Assembly (NCBI GenBank): GCA_922989275.2
Contig: OV277858.1
Span: 12,197,527-12,261,526, forward strand
Direction: 5' to 3'
DNA length: 64,000 nucleotides
Source: Gari tellinella
Taxonomy: Eukaryota > Mollusca > Bivalvia > Cardiida > Psammobiidae
The notes below the pieces were generated by a model. The model did no database searches, had not been told where the DNA came from, and saw only the letters and a program-made list of their open reading frames with translations. How positions within the stretch are numbered: position 1 is the stretch's first letter; every line of letters starts with the position of its first letter. The position numbers and the translations under genes are program-made. Positions 12,301-23,365 of this stretch are shown here, piece after piece.

Positions 12301-13041
12301 TTAACCCTTATCCTGCTTATCATGGACACAGTCTGCGCTAGACAAGTTAACTCCTCACTGCTGATCGCGGACACTGTCCGTTTCCTGGAGTATATTAACA
12401 TTCCAACATGGTGTACAGCACTACTGCAACCAATTATGAATGATGGATCGTGTATTCATTCATAAATAGTTCCCAAGTAATTATCACCTAGGTTAATCTT
12501 AAAATAACAGTAAGTTCCTGTATTTAAATGAAACAAGTGTGGTTCCCACAGAATCATGTCATATGAAAATATCAAACTGGAGATACACAGAATGAATGTT
12601 GAGGATGTTTAGATCAACTACGTGGATTTTTATATACATGTTGAAAACATTTAAAAGGCATTCAGCCAGACCTATTAGATAGTTATCAACTTCATCTGTA
12701 TTAACATTTTCATCATAATATTTTACTTATTAGTAGGTAATTAATCAAGTAATAATAAATATACATAGAAATTGTATTTGTTTGCCATTAAACATGTATA
12801 TAAATAACCATTTGTACCACTCCACATTTATACAAGATGCTGATTTTTACACCAATGTGTAGCTGTTTTATTTATCTACAACTTTCTCACAGATACTAAT
12901 TAGCTAATATTAATGGTCAATGAGATATAGCGGTCAAAGTAGGGTCAGTGCCGTTATCATGTAAACAGATCACAGATGGTAAAGTTTAGCCGCAGTAGCT
13001 GAACTGATAAGCCCTTATTTACGTAGTAGGATAAGGGTTAA
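12301..13041. mobile_element. piggyBac-like MITE with TTAA target
   Basis: Left end TTAACCCTTATCCTGCT and right end AGTAGGATAAGGGTTAA are 17-bp inverted repeats with one mismatch, and both include TTAA. CCC-starting ends next to TTAA are the signature of the piggyBac superfamily. The 740-bp interior has no transposase. The 85-aa ORF at 12,208-12,465 crosses the left boundary and is accidental. Confidence 0.75.
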
Positions 13042-13289
13042 GATACAAATAACTGCTCAATCCGTTTACTGCCAACTTTTTCGTAATAATTTACTTCTTC
13101 ACCGTTTCATCAGTCAGGAAAAAGGTAGGTATCATTTTCTGTCTGTTTGGTGATTAAACAATTGCGAAAACGTATAGCAATTCGCTGATACAAAAGCTTT
13201 TTACTAAATGTATACGCATCATTTATTGTAATTTGAAGGGTTTTAAAAATCCCAATTAGGTGAATGACTGAACATGCCTTTTAAATATA

Positions 13290-14300
13290 TTTAATCATTA
13301 ACTTCCACTAAAATGTTTCGCCTTATCGGCTCATCAAAGTGAATAAGTAAACTTAGTAACGTTTTGAACGACGTGACGTCATCCACAGTTAAAAGAAACG
13401 TCACTCTACTGTGACGAGGTCACTAACTGCAACATCCGACGTTATCATGGGTAGTAGTTTTTTAAGATAGCATGATGACATGTATTGAAGCAATACTGAC
13501 GACAGGCCATTCAAATATACTTTGTAATATCGGAAAATAACCTTTTGTTTTCATGAAAGCCTGGCATATTCAATCTTTTATATTTAATTTTGGTTTGATA
13601 GTTTTTTATAAATTTCTTTTGCTAATCTAGCCGAGATACTTTCGATATTAATTTAAAAAAGGAAAACTATAAAATTCTAAGTCAGTAATGCTGCAGGTGT
13701 CCAAATGACCACTGAGAGGAATTTGTCTTGTTGAAGGGTCTCTGATCTGTTGTGCATGTATGGTTTTTTCTAGTTCTGAGTTTATCTCCTGTCTGGCCGA
13801 TATAGTGTTCACTGCATCCAATGCACGTTATAACATACAAAACATCCTTAATGTCGCACGACATATTTGCGTTGATATAAATTATTGTGTCAATAAAGTT
13901 AAAGTGATTTTCTTGACTTTGTTTACATAAACTGCAGTTTGATGTTCCGCATTTTGTAGCCTTACATTGTCCTTTTATGCTGCGATTGTATTGGGGAAAT
14001 GTGGCGTCGGTTAGAAATGTTTTTAGGTTTGGTGGTTGGCGTTTGCTATTTATCAGTTTGGTATTTTTGAAACATTCATTCATCTTTGAGTCTATCTATA
14101 TGAGGGATAGATTATACTTAATTATTTGGAAGAGTTCTTTATTTCTAGTATTAAATGTTGACAAGTTTGGTAATACTTGTTCGTTTGTTTTTTGGTGATT
14201 TATTTAGTAATTCATCTCTGGTTAAATGGTTTGCTTTTAATATGTATTGTGATATGTCAGTTTTCGGATAGTTCCTCTCTAAGAGTACTTGATACAATTA
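13290..14300 (-). mobile_element. Penelope-like element fragment (GIY-YIG endonuclease)
   Basis: The minus-strand frame 14,083-13,682 (133 aa) reads PPNLKTFLTDATFP, then a Cys-rich block with KCGTSNCSLC, then VLYVITCIGC and YIGQTG. That is the linker plus GIY-YIG nuclease typical of the C-terminus of Penelope-like retroelements. Upstream on the same strand, to about 14,290, decayed frames still show LRERNYPKTDISQYILKA and FNTRNKELFQIIKYNLSLI, as expected between RT and nuclease. The RT itself is missing (5' truncation) and frameshifts separate the pieces. Downstream (13,300-13,680) is non-coding sequence with a hammerhead-like motif. Confidence 0.8.
13306..13341 (-). ncRNA. Hammerhead-ribozyme-like relic of the Penelope-like element
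   Basis: On the minus strand, CACT pairs with AGTG around TTGATGAG, a GCC/GGC stem II with a GATAA loop, and CGAAAC. The order CUGAUGA-stem II-GAAA is the hammerhead core, and Penelope-like elements are known to carry such ribozymes. Here the first core base is U instead of C, and stem III is minimal, so cleavage activity is doubtful. Confidence 0.4.
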
Positions 14301-14369
14301 TTTTAGACGTATTGCTTTGGTTGTAGTGTCTGATACTATTGTACAAATGCTGCGAGCAAGATTAAAATA

Positions 14370-14503
14370 GAATATCACCACAGTGTCTGATCCGTGGTCT
14401 TTTATCAGTTCGAGTTGGTTGTGTAATCTAGCTCGCGTGATCTGGATTGAATACCTAACGAGAACTGTAACAAGACACCGGATCACACACTGTGGTGATA
14501 TTC
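14370..14503. repeat. Foldback element
   Basis: Arms GAATATCACCACAGTGT... (14,370) and ...CACTGTGGTGATATTCC (ending 14,503) are inverted repeats of about 45 bp with a ~40-bp spacer. Beyond the outer 18 bp they continue imperfectly (GATCCGTGGTCTT against AAGACACCGGATC). A MITE-type hairpin. Confidence 0.7.
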
Positions 14504-16260
14504 CTTTTATAAATACCTAAACTTATTCGGACTAGATCTAGATCTATATGTTGGTTACTTGAATAATCAATTACACATACATGTAGGCCCCTATATGTTA
14601 AAAAATTATGTGTTCGTATGCAATCTTTAACTATTTATGGAAGTCATGTGACCACCCAAAATATACGTTATTATATATTTGATGACGTACTACTTTGTTC
14701 TCGATAGAATCCGTTATGTATGAATTAGCATTTTGCAACTAACGGTCATTTAAACGTTTAAGAGTATGAGTTGGACTGTTTTAATACTTTGGGGGAAACT
14801 ATTAGTAACAATTGGTGTGGTTGGTTGTTCACGATTAAAACGGAAATGATTTGTTTACAGTTGAGCATCGCTTAGTTTCAACTTTTTTAAAAATAGCATC
14901 GGAACTTGGAATTCCGAAACGTTACGCGCAACGATTCTTTATACGAGTGTTTACGAACTATGGAACATGGGTTGTAATTTCCTATTGAAAATACATTTGT
15001 GTTACGATTAGCATATTATATCATGTTCAGTTATGGAAAGGTTAACTCTGAAAAAGAATGTAACTTAAAACGAAATATTGAGCTATCAAATATTTACCGT
15101 TTTGAATATATCTAGATAAATTTACTATGGGATCATAATAACTTTACTTTCCAGGAACAATCAGTTTCCAAGCTCAATCTTAAAATAATACAACCTATTG
15201 TACGTCCATACGCTAAATAAAATGTGTAAAGTACTCTTGTTAAGACAATAAATGGACGGTGTTAACTCATGTGACTCGGAACAGGAGCGTTGTATTCGAA
15301 TGCGGATCATAGTGCGTTGTAATGAAAATATGCCATACTTTATTCTTAATATATTTCAAAAAGTCATTCATATATATATTTAAGATGTCGAAAACATAAG
15401 TATGCATATTTTCATGCAATTTGGATCATCTGCAGATGCATACATTGCAAATGCTAAGCAAGTGAATGCACATTTGTACCAGCAGAATGAGAAATTGCTG
15501 TCAATGTCGAACATGTCCAAGTATAAATATGCAGATACGCTCATTCCCTTCAGAATCACTGCACCAATGCATTATTAAGTGTCGGAGACATTCCGTAAGA
15601 CCACTCTTGTCATGCACAAATGACACTTTCATAGAAACTCCAATGCGGTTTTGTTTCTTACGTTATTATCTACATGGAGGCCATCATTTTTCCCGGAACC
15701 AATGCGTTGGATTTGACGTCACCCGCGTGTTACAGCGCAACCCATTCGTTTTGCCTACCCAGTATGACTGACGTGTTGAAAGAAGAAACTCTCTGAAAGG
15801 GACACTGAAAGTTAATGCCCAGCAAAACTTCTCAGTATAGGTAATACAGTCTAATTGACCGTTAGACCAATAGACATTGGACAGTGAATGATATCACTGA
15901 AAAGTCCTTTGGTACAAAAGTCTGTGTGTACCTGTCCCTGCCATCGTTGCTAGACAAATACAGTCATGTGTGAATAAACGGATATTAATGGTAAATAATA
16001 TAGAGACAAAAGGCAATCTAGTATTGCGCTAAAAAATCATAATGTACTATTCACATCTCGGACAGCATATTGCGATCCATATCTGGGGGTCATCTCAAAA
16101 CGTATAATAAGGTATTCATTCATCCTTGTATATCAAGAGCGGATCATGCGCCAATTAAAAATAGATTATTTTGATGTTTGCCCTGAATACTACTGTTAGT
16201 ATACTAGGGGAAAAGTAAAATAACATTGATAAACAGGTTTAATCCTGATAAGACGTCGCA
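14504..16260. other. No recognisable feature
   Basis: Contains a 101-codon open stretch at 15,466-15,771 with many Cys residues but no start context, splice signals or family resemblance; I do not call it a gene. The remainder is AT-rich unique-looking sequence. Confidence 0.4.
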
Positions 16261-16485
16261 GGGTGTTCGGATAGCGCAGTAGAAGCGCACCCGTCTTGAG
16301 TTCGATCCCGCGTCGAGGCAGTATGTGGGAGGGTTCATTGGTAGCCAGTCTGAACACGTGGGTTTTATCCGGGCACTCCGGTTTCCTCCAACAGAATTGA
16401 CCGAATATGCCATTGAGAGTTATTTGTATCAGTTAATGTAGCTTGTTTCGTAATCTATGTAAAAGAAATAAAGCTTACACTTTAA
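16261..16485 (+). mobile_element. tRNA-derived SINE (Meta-domain type)
   Basis: A tRNA-like head has an A box TAGCGCAGTAGA (16,272) and a B box GAGTTCGATCCC (16,298). It is followed by GGGTTTTATCCGGGCACTCC and GGTTTCCTCC (16,360-16,389), resembling the central domain widely shared by animal MetaSINEs. The 3' end is AT-rich (GAAATAAAGC). Target duplications were not found. Confidence 0.6.
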
Positions 16486-17149
16486 ACACTGTTTGACACC
16501 TGGTTTGAACAGAACGGTGAATATGATTGGTTGTACGGCACTGCATCACACACAAAGTCATATAGCGCCGATTAAAATGTGGAAACTACTATTTTAAAAA
16601 AGAGTTACATTCGACATTCTGTCTCAGGTTAAATAAATAACCCACCATTCTAAGAGTTTACGAAAACGTGACAAAAAGAAGTTTTCCCTGCTTTATAGAT
16701 TGTATCATAGAGCCACGACAACAACATCATGAGAGATATCGCCATTTGCACGACATTCATTCAACATTATTATAAGTGACCTGGGAGATATTAAGATTAC
16801 TTATAGATCAGTTTGATTTATGCCTGATATAGTTCCACAGTGCATTCCAGATTTCCCGCCAAAACTAAATGTATTAGCATACAAGGACTCTCCAAATAAG
16901 TATCCGAGTATGACTGCTTACAGCTCTACATAGCTGACTAGAAAGCAACAGAGAGATTTTGCCACAGTGCAGGAAAATTTAAAAGGCTTTTTTAAATCAT
17001 TTCGAGTGACTGTCGAACATGTCATTGCCAATTTCGAGTCTTACAAACCAGTGAACTACATACGAGGGCTGTCCCAAAACATCGTATACTTTCCTTACAA
17101 AAGTGTTTGTTAATACAGCAGAGACAAACGGTCGTCTGTATATAAATAT
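16486..17149. other. No recognisable feature
   Basis: No supported ORF or repeat, apart from the (TA)n tract at its right edge (17,146-17,166). Confidence 0.35.
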
Positions 17150-17465
17150 ATATATATATATATATAAATATAATGACGGCATTAAGGTGACCAGTTATCC
17201 TTTAAAATGGGGGTTAAGGCGACCGGCAGTTTAGGGTGACCAAAAGCGGTCTCCTTAATAAATTATTTTGACATTAAATTTCAGGGGTAAAAAATGGTGC
17301 GAGAGCGTCGAAACTTTGCAAACACCTTAAAAACAGTCCTCTTACTCATATGGAAGTAACTTTTCTGGTCTGAAAAGATAAAGAAAATCAAAAAAATAAC
17401 TCGAAATCTTGATCGCGTATATTTTGAAGTCCCTAAAATAAGTGTTTAAGGCGACCAACGTAAAC
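17150..17465 (-). repeat. 'gaccaccttaa' repeat fragment related to 42.0-42.3 kb
   Basis: A (TA)n run, then 'gacggcattaaggtgacc', then 'ggtctccttaataaa'. In reverse complement these match the (TA)n, 'ctaatgccttcattagg' and 'ggtctccttaaac' phrases at 42,040-42,345. A diverged inverted copy of that repeat family. Confidence 0.45.
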
Positions 17466-17735
17466 CCTGATTTATTTCAGAATTTGACTATATATTGATA
17501 CTTTCAAAGTTGTACTTTTGTTTAATTGTCCGTCTGAGGTAGTGTGGCGATTCTTGTCTCTTTTCTGCTGAAAATAAAGAAATCGAGTTTTTAAGCCTAT
17601 AAATTTGTCATATTTTAAAACCGTTACAGTGGACATATTCGCTAAGTTTCGGACAACTTTCTGAGACGCATCCATTTCACATCAACATTCGAAGGTATTC
17701 CAAATTAGCAGTTCCGCTTCAACGACCGCCAAAAA

Positions 17736-17759
17736 ATGGCAATATACGGGAAACGAATG
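17736..17759 (+). CDS. Candidate first coding exon (8 codons)
   Basis: ATG in the context AAAAAATGG opens MAIYGKRM and runs straight into a strong donor, ATG|GTAAGT, leaving phase 0. The exon at 27,743 begins in phase 0, so the two could be joined. This is suggestive only: an eight-codon exon is easily a coincidence, and the alternative first exon at 22,339 competes with it. Immediately upstream are 'tcaacgaccgcc' and other CpG-containing sequence unlike the AT-rich surroundings. Confidence 0.25.
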
Positions 17760-17929
17760 GTAAGTTTTTGACGCTTTATCACACACTATGTAGCATATGT
17801 CTAGTTATTTGATTTAATTTATTTTTCTGCAATCTATCTTTGGTTGGTTTGCAATGCTGTCCGTTGACGTGCACACTTGTCGGACTGTCCGGGCGTCAAA
17901 CTGTTTATAACTACTGGTGGGTGGGGGGA

Positions 17930-17953
17930 CGGAATGAATGAATGAATGAATGA
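17930..17953. repeat. (GAAT)n microsatellite
   Basis: Five or so tandem GAAT units. Confidence 0.8.
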
Positions 17954-18045
17954 CTTTATTTACCGAGGGTAGCCCATTTAGTCTAATGACTAATCCTCCA
18001 TGAGGCCCTCCATTAAAGTATTACATACATACATTTTCTATAGTT

Positions 18046-18265
18046 TTAACCCTTATCCTGCTAGATCTATAATATCGACTCCTTTGAAAATATCGTTTAC
18101 AAATTTCGTAACATTCAGATTTATGCAATTTTTAATTATAGAAAACCAAAAACGAGTGTCAAACAGTTTGTATCAAGATGAAACGCTGCCTGACTGAGCG
18201 TCTTATCTGGATCTTAACCGTTTGCAGATTGTAATAAAAATCGGGATTAGCCGGTAAAGGGTTAA
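18046..18265. mobile_element. Short piggyBac-like MITE
   Basis: TTAACCCTTATCCTGCTA at the left and TAGCCGGTAAAGGGTTAA at the right, both with TTAA. The left end is identical over 17 bp to that of the element at 12,301. The interior phrase 'caaacagtttgtatcaagatg' resembles the units of the 60-kb array, tying the two elements into one family. Confidence 0.65.
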
Positions 18266-20092
18266 ATATGTACAGACGAAAGCAGCTCAATAGCAGATTA
18301 AAGAAACATATACGTTTAAAATACTAAAGTATTATAAACCCTACATGACGCAGTGAGAGATTTCCACAGCAGAAGAATCATCAAGATATCCAACACCTAA
18401 ACAGATATTCCAGGGCAGGCTAGAAACCCCTGAAAACAGCAAAAGCGAAAAATATCTAGATCCAGAAAGAAAATTAAATACTCAGTCTAAATCTATTACA
18501 AACTGAGTTCGAGTCTATACTTATATAGAAGTTAAAACGCCATTTATCGTGGCCTAACGGGAACCAGACTAAGCCAAGCATGCGCCATATGTGTACACAA
18601 TTATGACATCACATAATCGTAGTTATATGACGTCATAATGATGACGCTATGGAATGTAGAAATTTCCCACGGTCGTATGTAGAAATAGTTTAAAATACAG
18701 TAACACATCTGAAAACCGGACACCAACACCAGCGGTTCCCCGACAGGCTGACGCCCAGAGCAGCACGATGGTATTACAGAAAGCTCATATAAGAGCTCTC
18801 TGCAACACCATCATATCCCACAACGCAATAGTTCGTCATTAATTCCCTCTTTCAACCCACAAAAGTGTCCAGATTTCAGACGTTTAACTGTAATATATAT
18901 TATCAATACATGTTCGAGCTCCAAATAAGACAAGACGACAGACCGCTTTTTATGCAAACAGCTCACCAACAGATCAGACCCTGAGTGTCTCAACACCTGC
19001 TGTGGTTATATTGAGCACCATATTTTATAACACATTTAACCCTAGCGACGAATATAGTACTTGTGATGTACAAACAGTATACTGGTGAGGATTACACTTG
19101 GCCCATGCAAACAGTGTGGACCGTGATCAGAGGGCTCCTGTAGGAGCACTCTGATCAGGACCTACACTGTTTGTCATTTTACAGTATATTTTTAAAATCA
19201 ACCCTAAATATTAAAAAATGGACTAGACTTAATTGGTAATTATCCATTGTCACTGCAGTCTTCAGTTATAAGCAGCTCAGAACGTATGAATGTCGGTAGA
19301 TATCTACTAAGATAATCAGCAATAGCAAATTGTTTTAATATCATAAACAAGAACTGTAAATATTAACCAGCTAATAAGATTTAGCTATAACACAAAAGAA
19401 AGCAACTCTTGAACACTATATAGATCTACACCATGTAAAACACATGCACTGACACCCCGCTGACGGTTCTACCTCAAGAACATGTCTCCAAAGCTTATGA
19501 GATCCTGCCTTGAACCAAAACCGCCAGCCAGATGAAAGTTACGGAGAAGGGGTAAATCAAAATAATCTGCCAGACAATTCCATACTAGCTGATCAGGATT
19601 TACACCATCACCGTATTGGCTACAAGAAGATCAGAAATCTAATACTAGTAAACCGTAACAAATATTATGTACAATAACGCAATTATGTACAGTCAAAATT
19701 CGATATTCCGAACTCGCTTAAGTCTAGTATATCTGTATTTCAAAGCCCAAAAGTTGCTAAGCACGTTTGAACCCTGAAACACGGACATGGTCGACTTAGA
19801 AAATCTAGAAATAATAAAATTCAGAAACGCAAGAAAATTCGGGTCAGGCGAGTTTGGGATATCAAAATCCGTCTGTAGATCTAGTAGATCTAGATATACA
19901 CTACACATTTTACATAACACCGGACACTCCATAAATAGATCTACAGATATATAAAAAGTTATTAGATCTAATGTGGGTGGAGGGATATCAAATAAACTAG
20001 AATCTCTTTGCTTTAAGCCATTCAATTAAGTTCACGGTGAAGGAATCAATGGTCTTTAAATCCCTGGGGGAAGTTATTATTCATGATTTAGA
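18266..20092. other. No gene; one hairpin
   Basis: AT-rich with many 'agatctag' motifs at 19,870-19,970. The only structured item is an inverted repeat at 19,107-19,174 (GCAAACAGTGT...GATCAGAG / CTCTGATCA...ACACTGTTTG), a likely foldback MITE fragment. Confidence 0.45.
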
Positions 20093-20176
20093 ATAGGTAG
20101 TGACAAGGGGTATGTGGCCGTGCCTCTAATCTTTGAAATAAGTGGTACGGTCACCCTAGTGAGGGTTGGCTAGGGC
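20093..20176 (-). repeat. Palindromic dispersed repeat, copy 1
   Basis: The reverse complement matches 22,601-22,693: 'cctagcc', 'gtgaccgta', 'attagagg.acgg', 'accccc..gtcactacct'. The core is an imperfect palindrome with arms around GTGACCGTA/TACGGTCAC. Confidence 0.55.
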
Positions 20177-20913
20177 AACAAGCCAACAACAACACACTAT
20201 TTTGACTGCAGATACATTTGTAAATTTTGATTGATGCTAATATTAATACTCTCTCATTTCTACCATATATCTTATGGATATTCAATGGAAAAACCCAAAG
20301 AAACTTCAACAAATGTTCGCCACCAAACTTGTTTTCATAACAGCAATGAGAGTATCCTCTTCATTCGTTTCACCGGAGCCCTCAGCGAAAAATATTATAA
20401 AGATTATCATTTTAAATTAAAAAAAAAGGCAAATACATTGAAGGAATGTGAAGAAAAATTAGTTTTCTAACTGGAAATAACAAGAGCTGTCATTGATAGG
20501 AACGTTATTGATGTATCGGCTTGCCAATAACTGTTCATCAATCAATATATCGACAGGGGTGCGGAAATCCCACGTTCGTCTCGTGCATTTTTTGGCCCGC
20601 ACAAAAATTTAATTGATTTTTGCATTTTAATTGTCCGCGGACAAGCACGGATTCGGGATAATATTATATTTGGAAGCCTAAATGTGCCTTCAAATCTGAC
20701 CAAAATAGCTATAAATTCAAAGAAATGGAGATAATCTGCGACTTCTGACGTTTATGTTTGAATAAGGCGAATGTTTTCACTAAATAAGCTGATGAATAAC
20801 TATTTGGATTTTTTTCTTCTAAACTTGATTTAAGCCGACGAAAAATTCCCATTAACAGTGAGAACCACTGTGAAATAATAAAGAAGATGTTATAATTGGC
20901 CGGATTGAAAATG
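20177..20913. other. No recognisable feature
   Basis: A 79-codon open stretch at 20,231-20,470 has neither family resemblance nor splice signals that I trust. Confidence 0.35.
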
Positions 20914-21290
20914 CGGTCTATAGATTGGCGAATGCCGCCCGTCTGTCTGTCGGTCTATAGATTGGCGAATGCCGCCCGTCTGTCTGTCTGTCTGTCCGTC
21001 CGTCCTCACTTTGGTTGACCTTTTTGTAAGTGTCAGTTTTAGCCAAAGCTTAAGTCCTACTGCAACCAAATTTGGCATGTACAGTTATAGTGAGGTCATC
21101 ATCACATGCTGTGGGTAACAAGGTCACTGTGACCTAGATTTCACGGTCCATTGACTTAGAGAATTCTTGTTTAACCTTTTCGTTTGCGTCTTGGTTTACC
21201 TTTTTGTTAGTGTCAGTTTTAGTCAAAGTTTAAGTCCTACAGCAACCAAATTCGGCATGTACAGTTGTAGTGAGGTCATCATCACATGCG
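20914..21290 (+). repeat. Tandem duplications (37 bp x2, ~180 bp x2)
   Basis: The 37-bp phrase 'ggtctatagattggcgaatg...gtctgtc' occurs twice (20,914 and 20,951). It is followed by two ~180-bp units, each beginning 'ttggttgacctttttgt' (21,010 and 21,190) and each ending 'gaggtcatcatcacatgc'. This is the start and array of another pearl/HINE-like element, with a (GTCT)n run at about 20,980. Confidence 0.65.
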
Positions 21291-22338
21291 ATATTTCGCA
21301 CGAAAATGACAGATATCGCATCAAAATTTGTATAACGCGAATATTTCTCGCACTCGTTTCTCAGATACTTGCGAGCTAAAGTTTATTCTTCTCGATTTAT
21401 TTCCGATATTTACAAACATTTCTGATCAATTTCGTCGAACGCCTTATCGTAATCGCAGCATCCCGCGCACCAATAAGTATAACAGCAAACCAATAAACGG
21501 AAAGGACCGAGAGTTCCGAATTTTGTATATAAAATCAAAACACATCCGGTTCAGAATAAAACGTGTACCAGACCGCACGTAGACTAATTGGTTAAGCAAC
21601 GTCCTGTGAGGTTAGAATCTGGATTGGTGACCGGCAGGGATTACCGTCGGCCCGGTACACGTTATGTCCTCTGTCATTGGATCATACTTTCTTTCGAAAA
21701 CAGGAATGTAATTTCCCTTCACTGGATTGAATAACTGCACAATGCACCAAAATATCGTTCATTTTATTCCTTAGTTATCGTCGTAACCGCGCCGATAATT
21801 TTTGTCACTAGTTTTCGCGAACTGACCCTCTACAGACGAAAATGAATCTGCCGATAACATATACGCTAATGGCGTGTGCGGTAAACTATCAATTTATGGT
21901 ATGGATTAAATCTTTTCACTAGATTTCGATAAGGAGAAGAAGAATAACAGTTCCATGTCATATAAATTTTATTTACACAAAATTCTCAAGCAATAGATAT
22001 AGCAGTAGTGCTTGTTGGTACAAACAGACTACCAATTAAAATTTCTCTCATCATCTAAAAAAATCTCTCACTTTTTTTGACAAATGAGAGAATTTCTCTC
22101 ACTTGCATTCTGGGACAGAATAATCCCTGCAAAGCAAAATTGCAGACAATCCGGCCATACCGACATTGGCTGTTTCTCGTTTTAATCATATGATGCTTCA
22201 ACACAAGTGAAACCGTCTGTAGTTAGGTCCGGTATTGTTTTGAAACCACTGTGTCGGTGTCCGTTTTGTAGCCCTTATCTTAAAATAATGTCACTTACGT
22301 TTTCACATTTGTTTATAACATGATTGACAGCTAAGAGG
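21291..22338. other. No recognisable feature
   Basis: Includes CpG-containing sequence at 21,290-21,560 and a TATATAAAA at about 21,524, but no gene can be tied to it. A repeated 'tttctctca' stretch lies at 22,043-22,104. Confidence 0.3.
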
Positions 22339-22435
22339 ATGAAAAAGTTTCTTGTAAGAAAAGACAGTAAAACTAAAGCTGTTGGAGACAATGGCATTCA
22401 AAACGAAAGTGACTGTAACTACGAAAAAAATAAAC
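22339..22435 (+). CDS. Candidate first coding exon with APIM-like N-terminus
   Basis: ATG opens 32 codons beginning MKKFLVRKDSKTKAV and ending NYEKNK plus one base, at a donor C|GTAAGC. KFLVR fits the APIM consensus [KR][FYW][LIVA][LIVA][KR], a PCNA-binding motif that in ALKBH2 also sits at the extreme N-terminus. It leaves phase 1. It can be joined to the exon near 27,743 only if the second AG (27,748-27,749) is used as acceptor. It may belong to that gene, to another gene, or to a decayed transposase. Confidence 0.35.
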
Positions 22436-22600
22436 GTAAGCGAACTTTTTATTGATTTTAAATGGTTACATGTCTGCCGTTTGTATCCCGAAATCGCTGA
22501 TACTACAGTACCTCAGTGATACAGACCTCTGCTCAACCTGTGACCTCCAGTAAGAGGTCCTGTACTCTATTACTAGATACAAAATATATTCTCACGGACC

Positions 22601-22693
22601 CCTAGCCTACCCTCACAGGACTCGTTAGGAGTATGTGACCGTATCGCTAATTTCAAGTATTAGAGGTACGGTCACGTACCCCCAGTCACTACC
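22601..22693 (+). repeat. Palindromic dispersed repeat, copy 2
   Basis: Inverted partner of 20,093-20,176. The arms GTGACCGTATCGCTAA and TTAGAGGTACGGTCAC form a near-perfect hairpin. Confidence 0.6.
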
Positions 22694-22789
22694 TTTAGAA
22701 TATAGTCATGTCTGAATAATTGGCTGAAATTTATAGAGTCAAGAAATTTAGCTTAACTCACTTGATTCTCGGTATTACAGTAACGTAAC

Positions 22790-23190
22790 AGATAAGGGAC
22801 CGCCTAAGCACTCGGTGAATGCAATGCCCTGGCTAAAGCCCCGATCTCAATGTCCCGGTGCTGGCCCCGGTACGTCCCGGTTGAGATAGTCGGTGGACTT
22901 GGATGAGCCGGGGCGGTTTTTATGAAAAAATAAATTGCGATCTCACATTGCCGGTGTCTCCCCTGGTGGAGCACCGGTTATGAAGCCGGACCTTCCTGGT
23001 GAGTTCCAAGTTTGGCCCGGCGTAGTTACGGTGCAGGGCCAGTCTGTTCCCGGTTAACCCCGGTATAATAATAACACGGTGTAACCCCGGCCATCGCCGG
23101 TGGTATCTGGATGACCTCTGGTGTCGTCCCGATCAACCCCGGTTGTTCACCGGTGACGTGCCGGTGTTCGCCGGAAAGGACATAAACCGG
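22790..23190. repeat. GC-rich CCGGTG-motif segment
   Basis: Strikingly GC-rich against its surroundings, with CCCCGGT, CCGGTG or CCGG repeated every 20-30 bp. A second piece with the same texture is at 25,120-25,395. No convincing ORF. The 1.6-kb hairpin-ended array lies between the pieces, so they may be halves of one element split by insertion. Confidence 0.45.
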
Positions 23191-23365
23191 GGCGGACGTG
23201 AATTAGTATCAATTCTCTTTTGTCTCTCGGGGTATATGAGATGAAAATCAAATACAAAGGAAATGCAATAAAATAGAACATAATAATGTTGTAGACTGTT
23301 CAAACTTCATTTTAATATGAGTTTCAAACAGTTTGCCCGGCGTCTGATCTGGTAACTTTCGTTTT

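Noticed and set aside
12208..12465. 85-aa + strand ORF
   Set aside because: It starts in the tRNA-like unit of one repeat and ends within the piggyBac-like MITE, so it cannot be one gene.
15466..15771. 101-codon, Cys-rich open frame
   Set aside because: No start or splice context, no family resemblance, and a length within what AT-rich DNA produces by chance.
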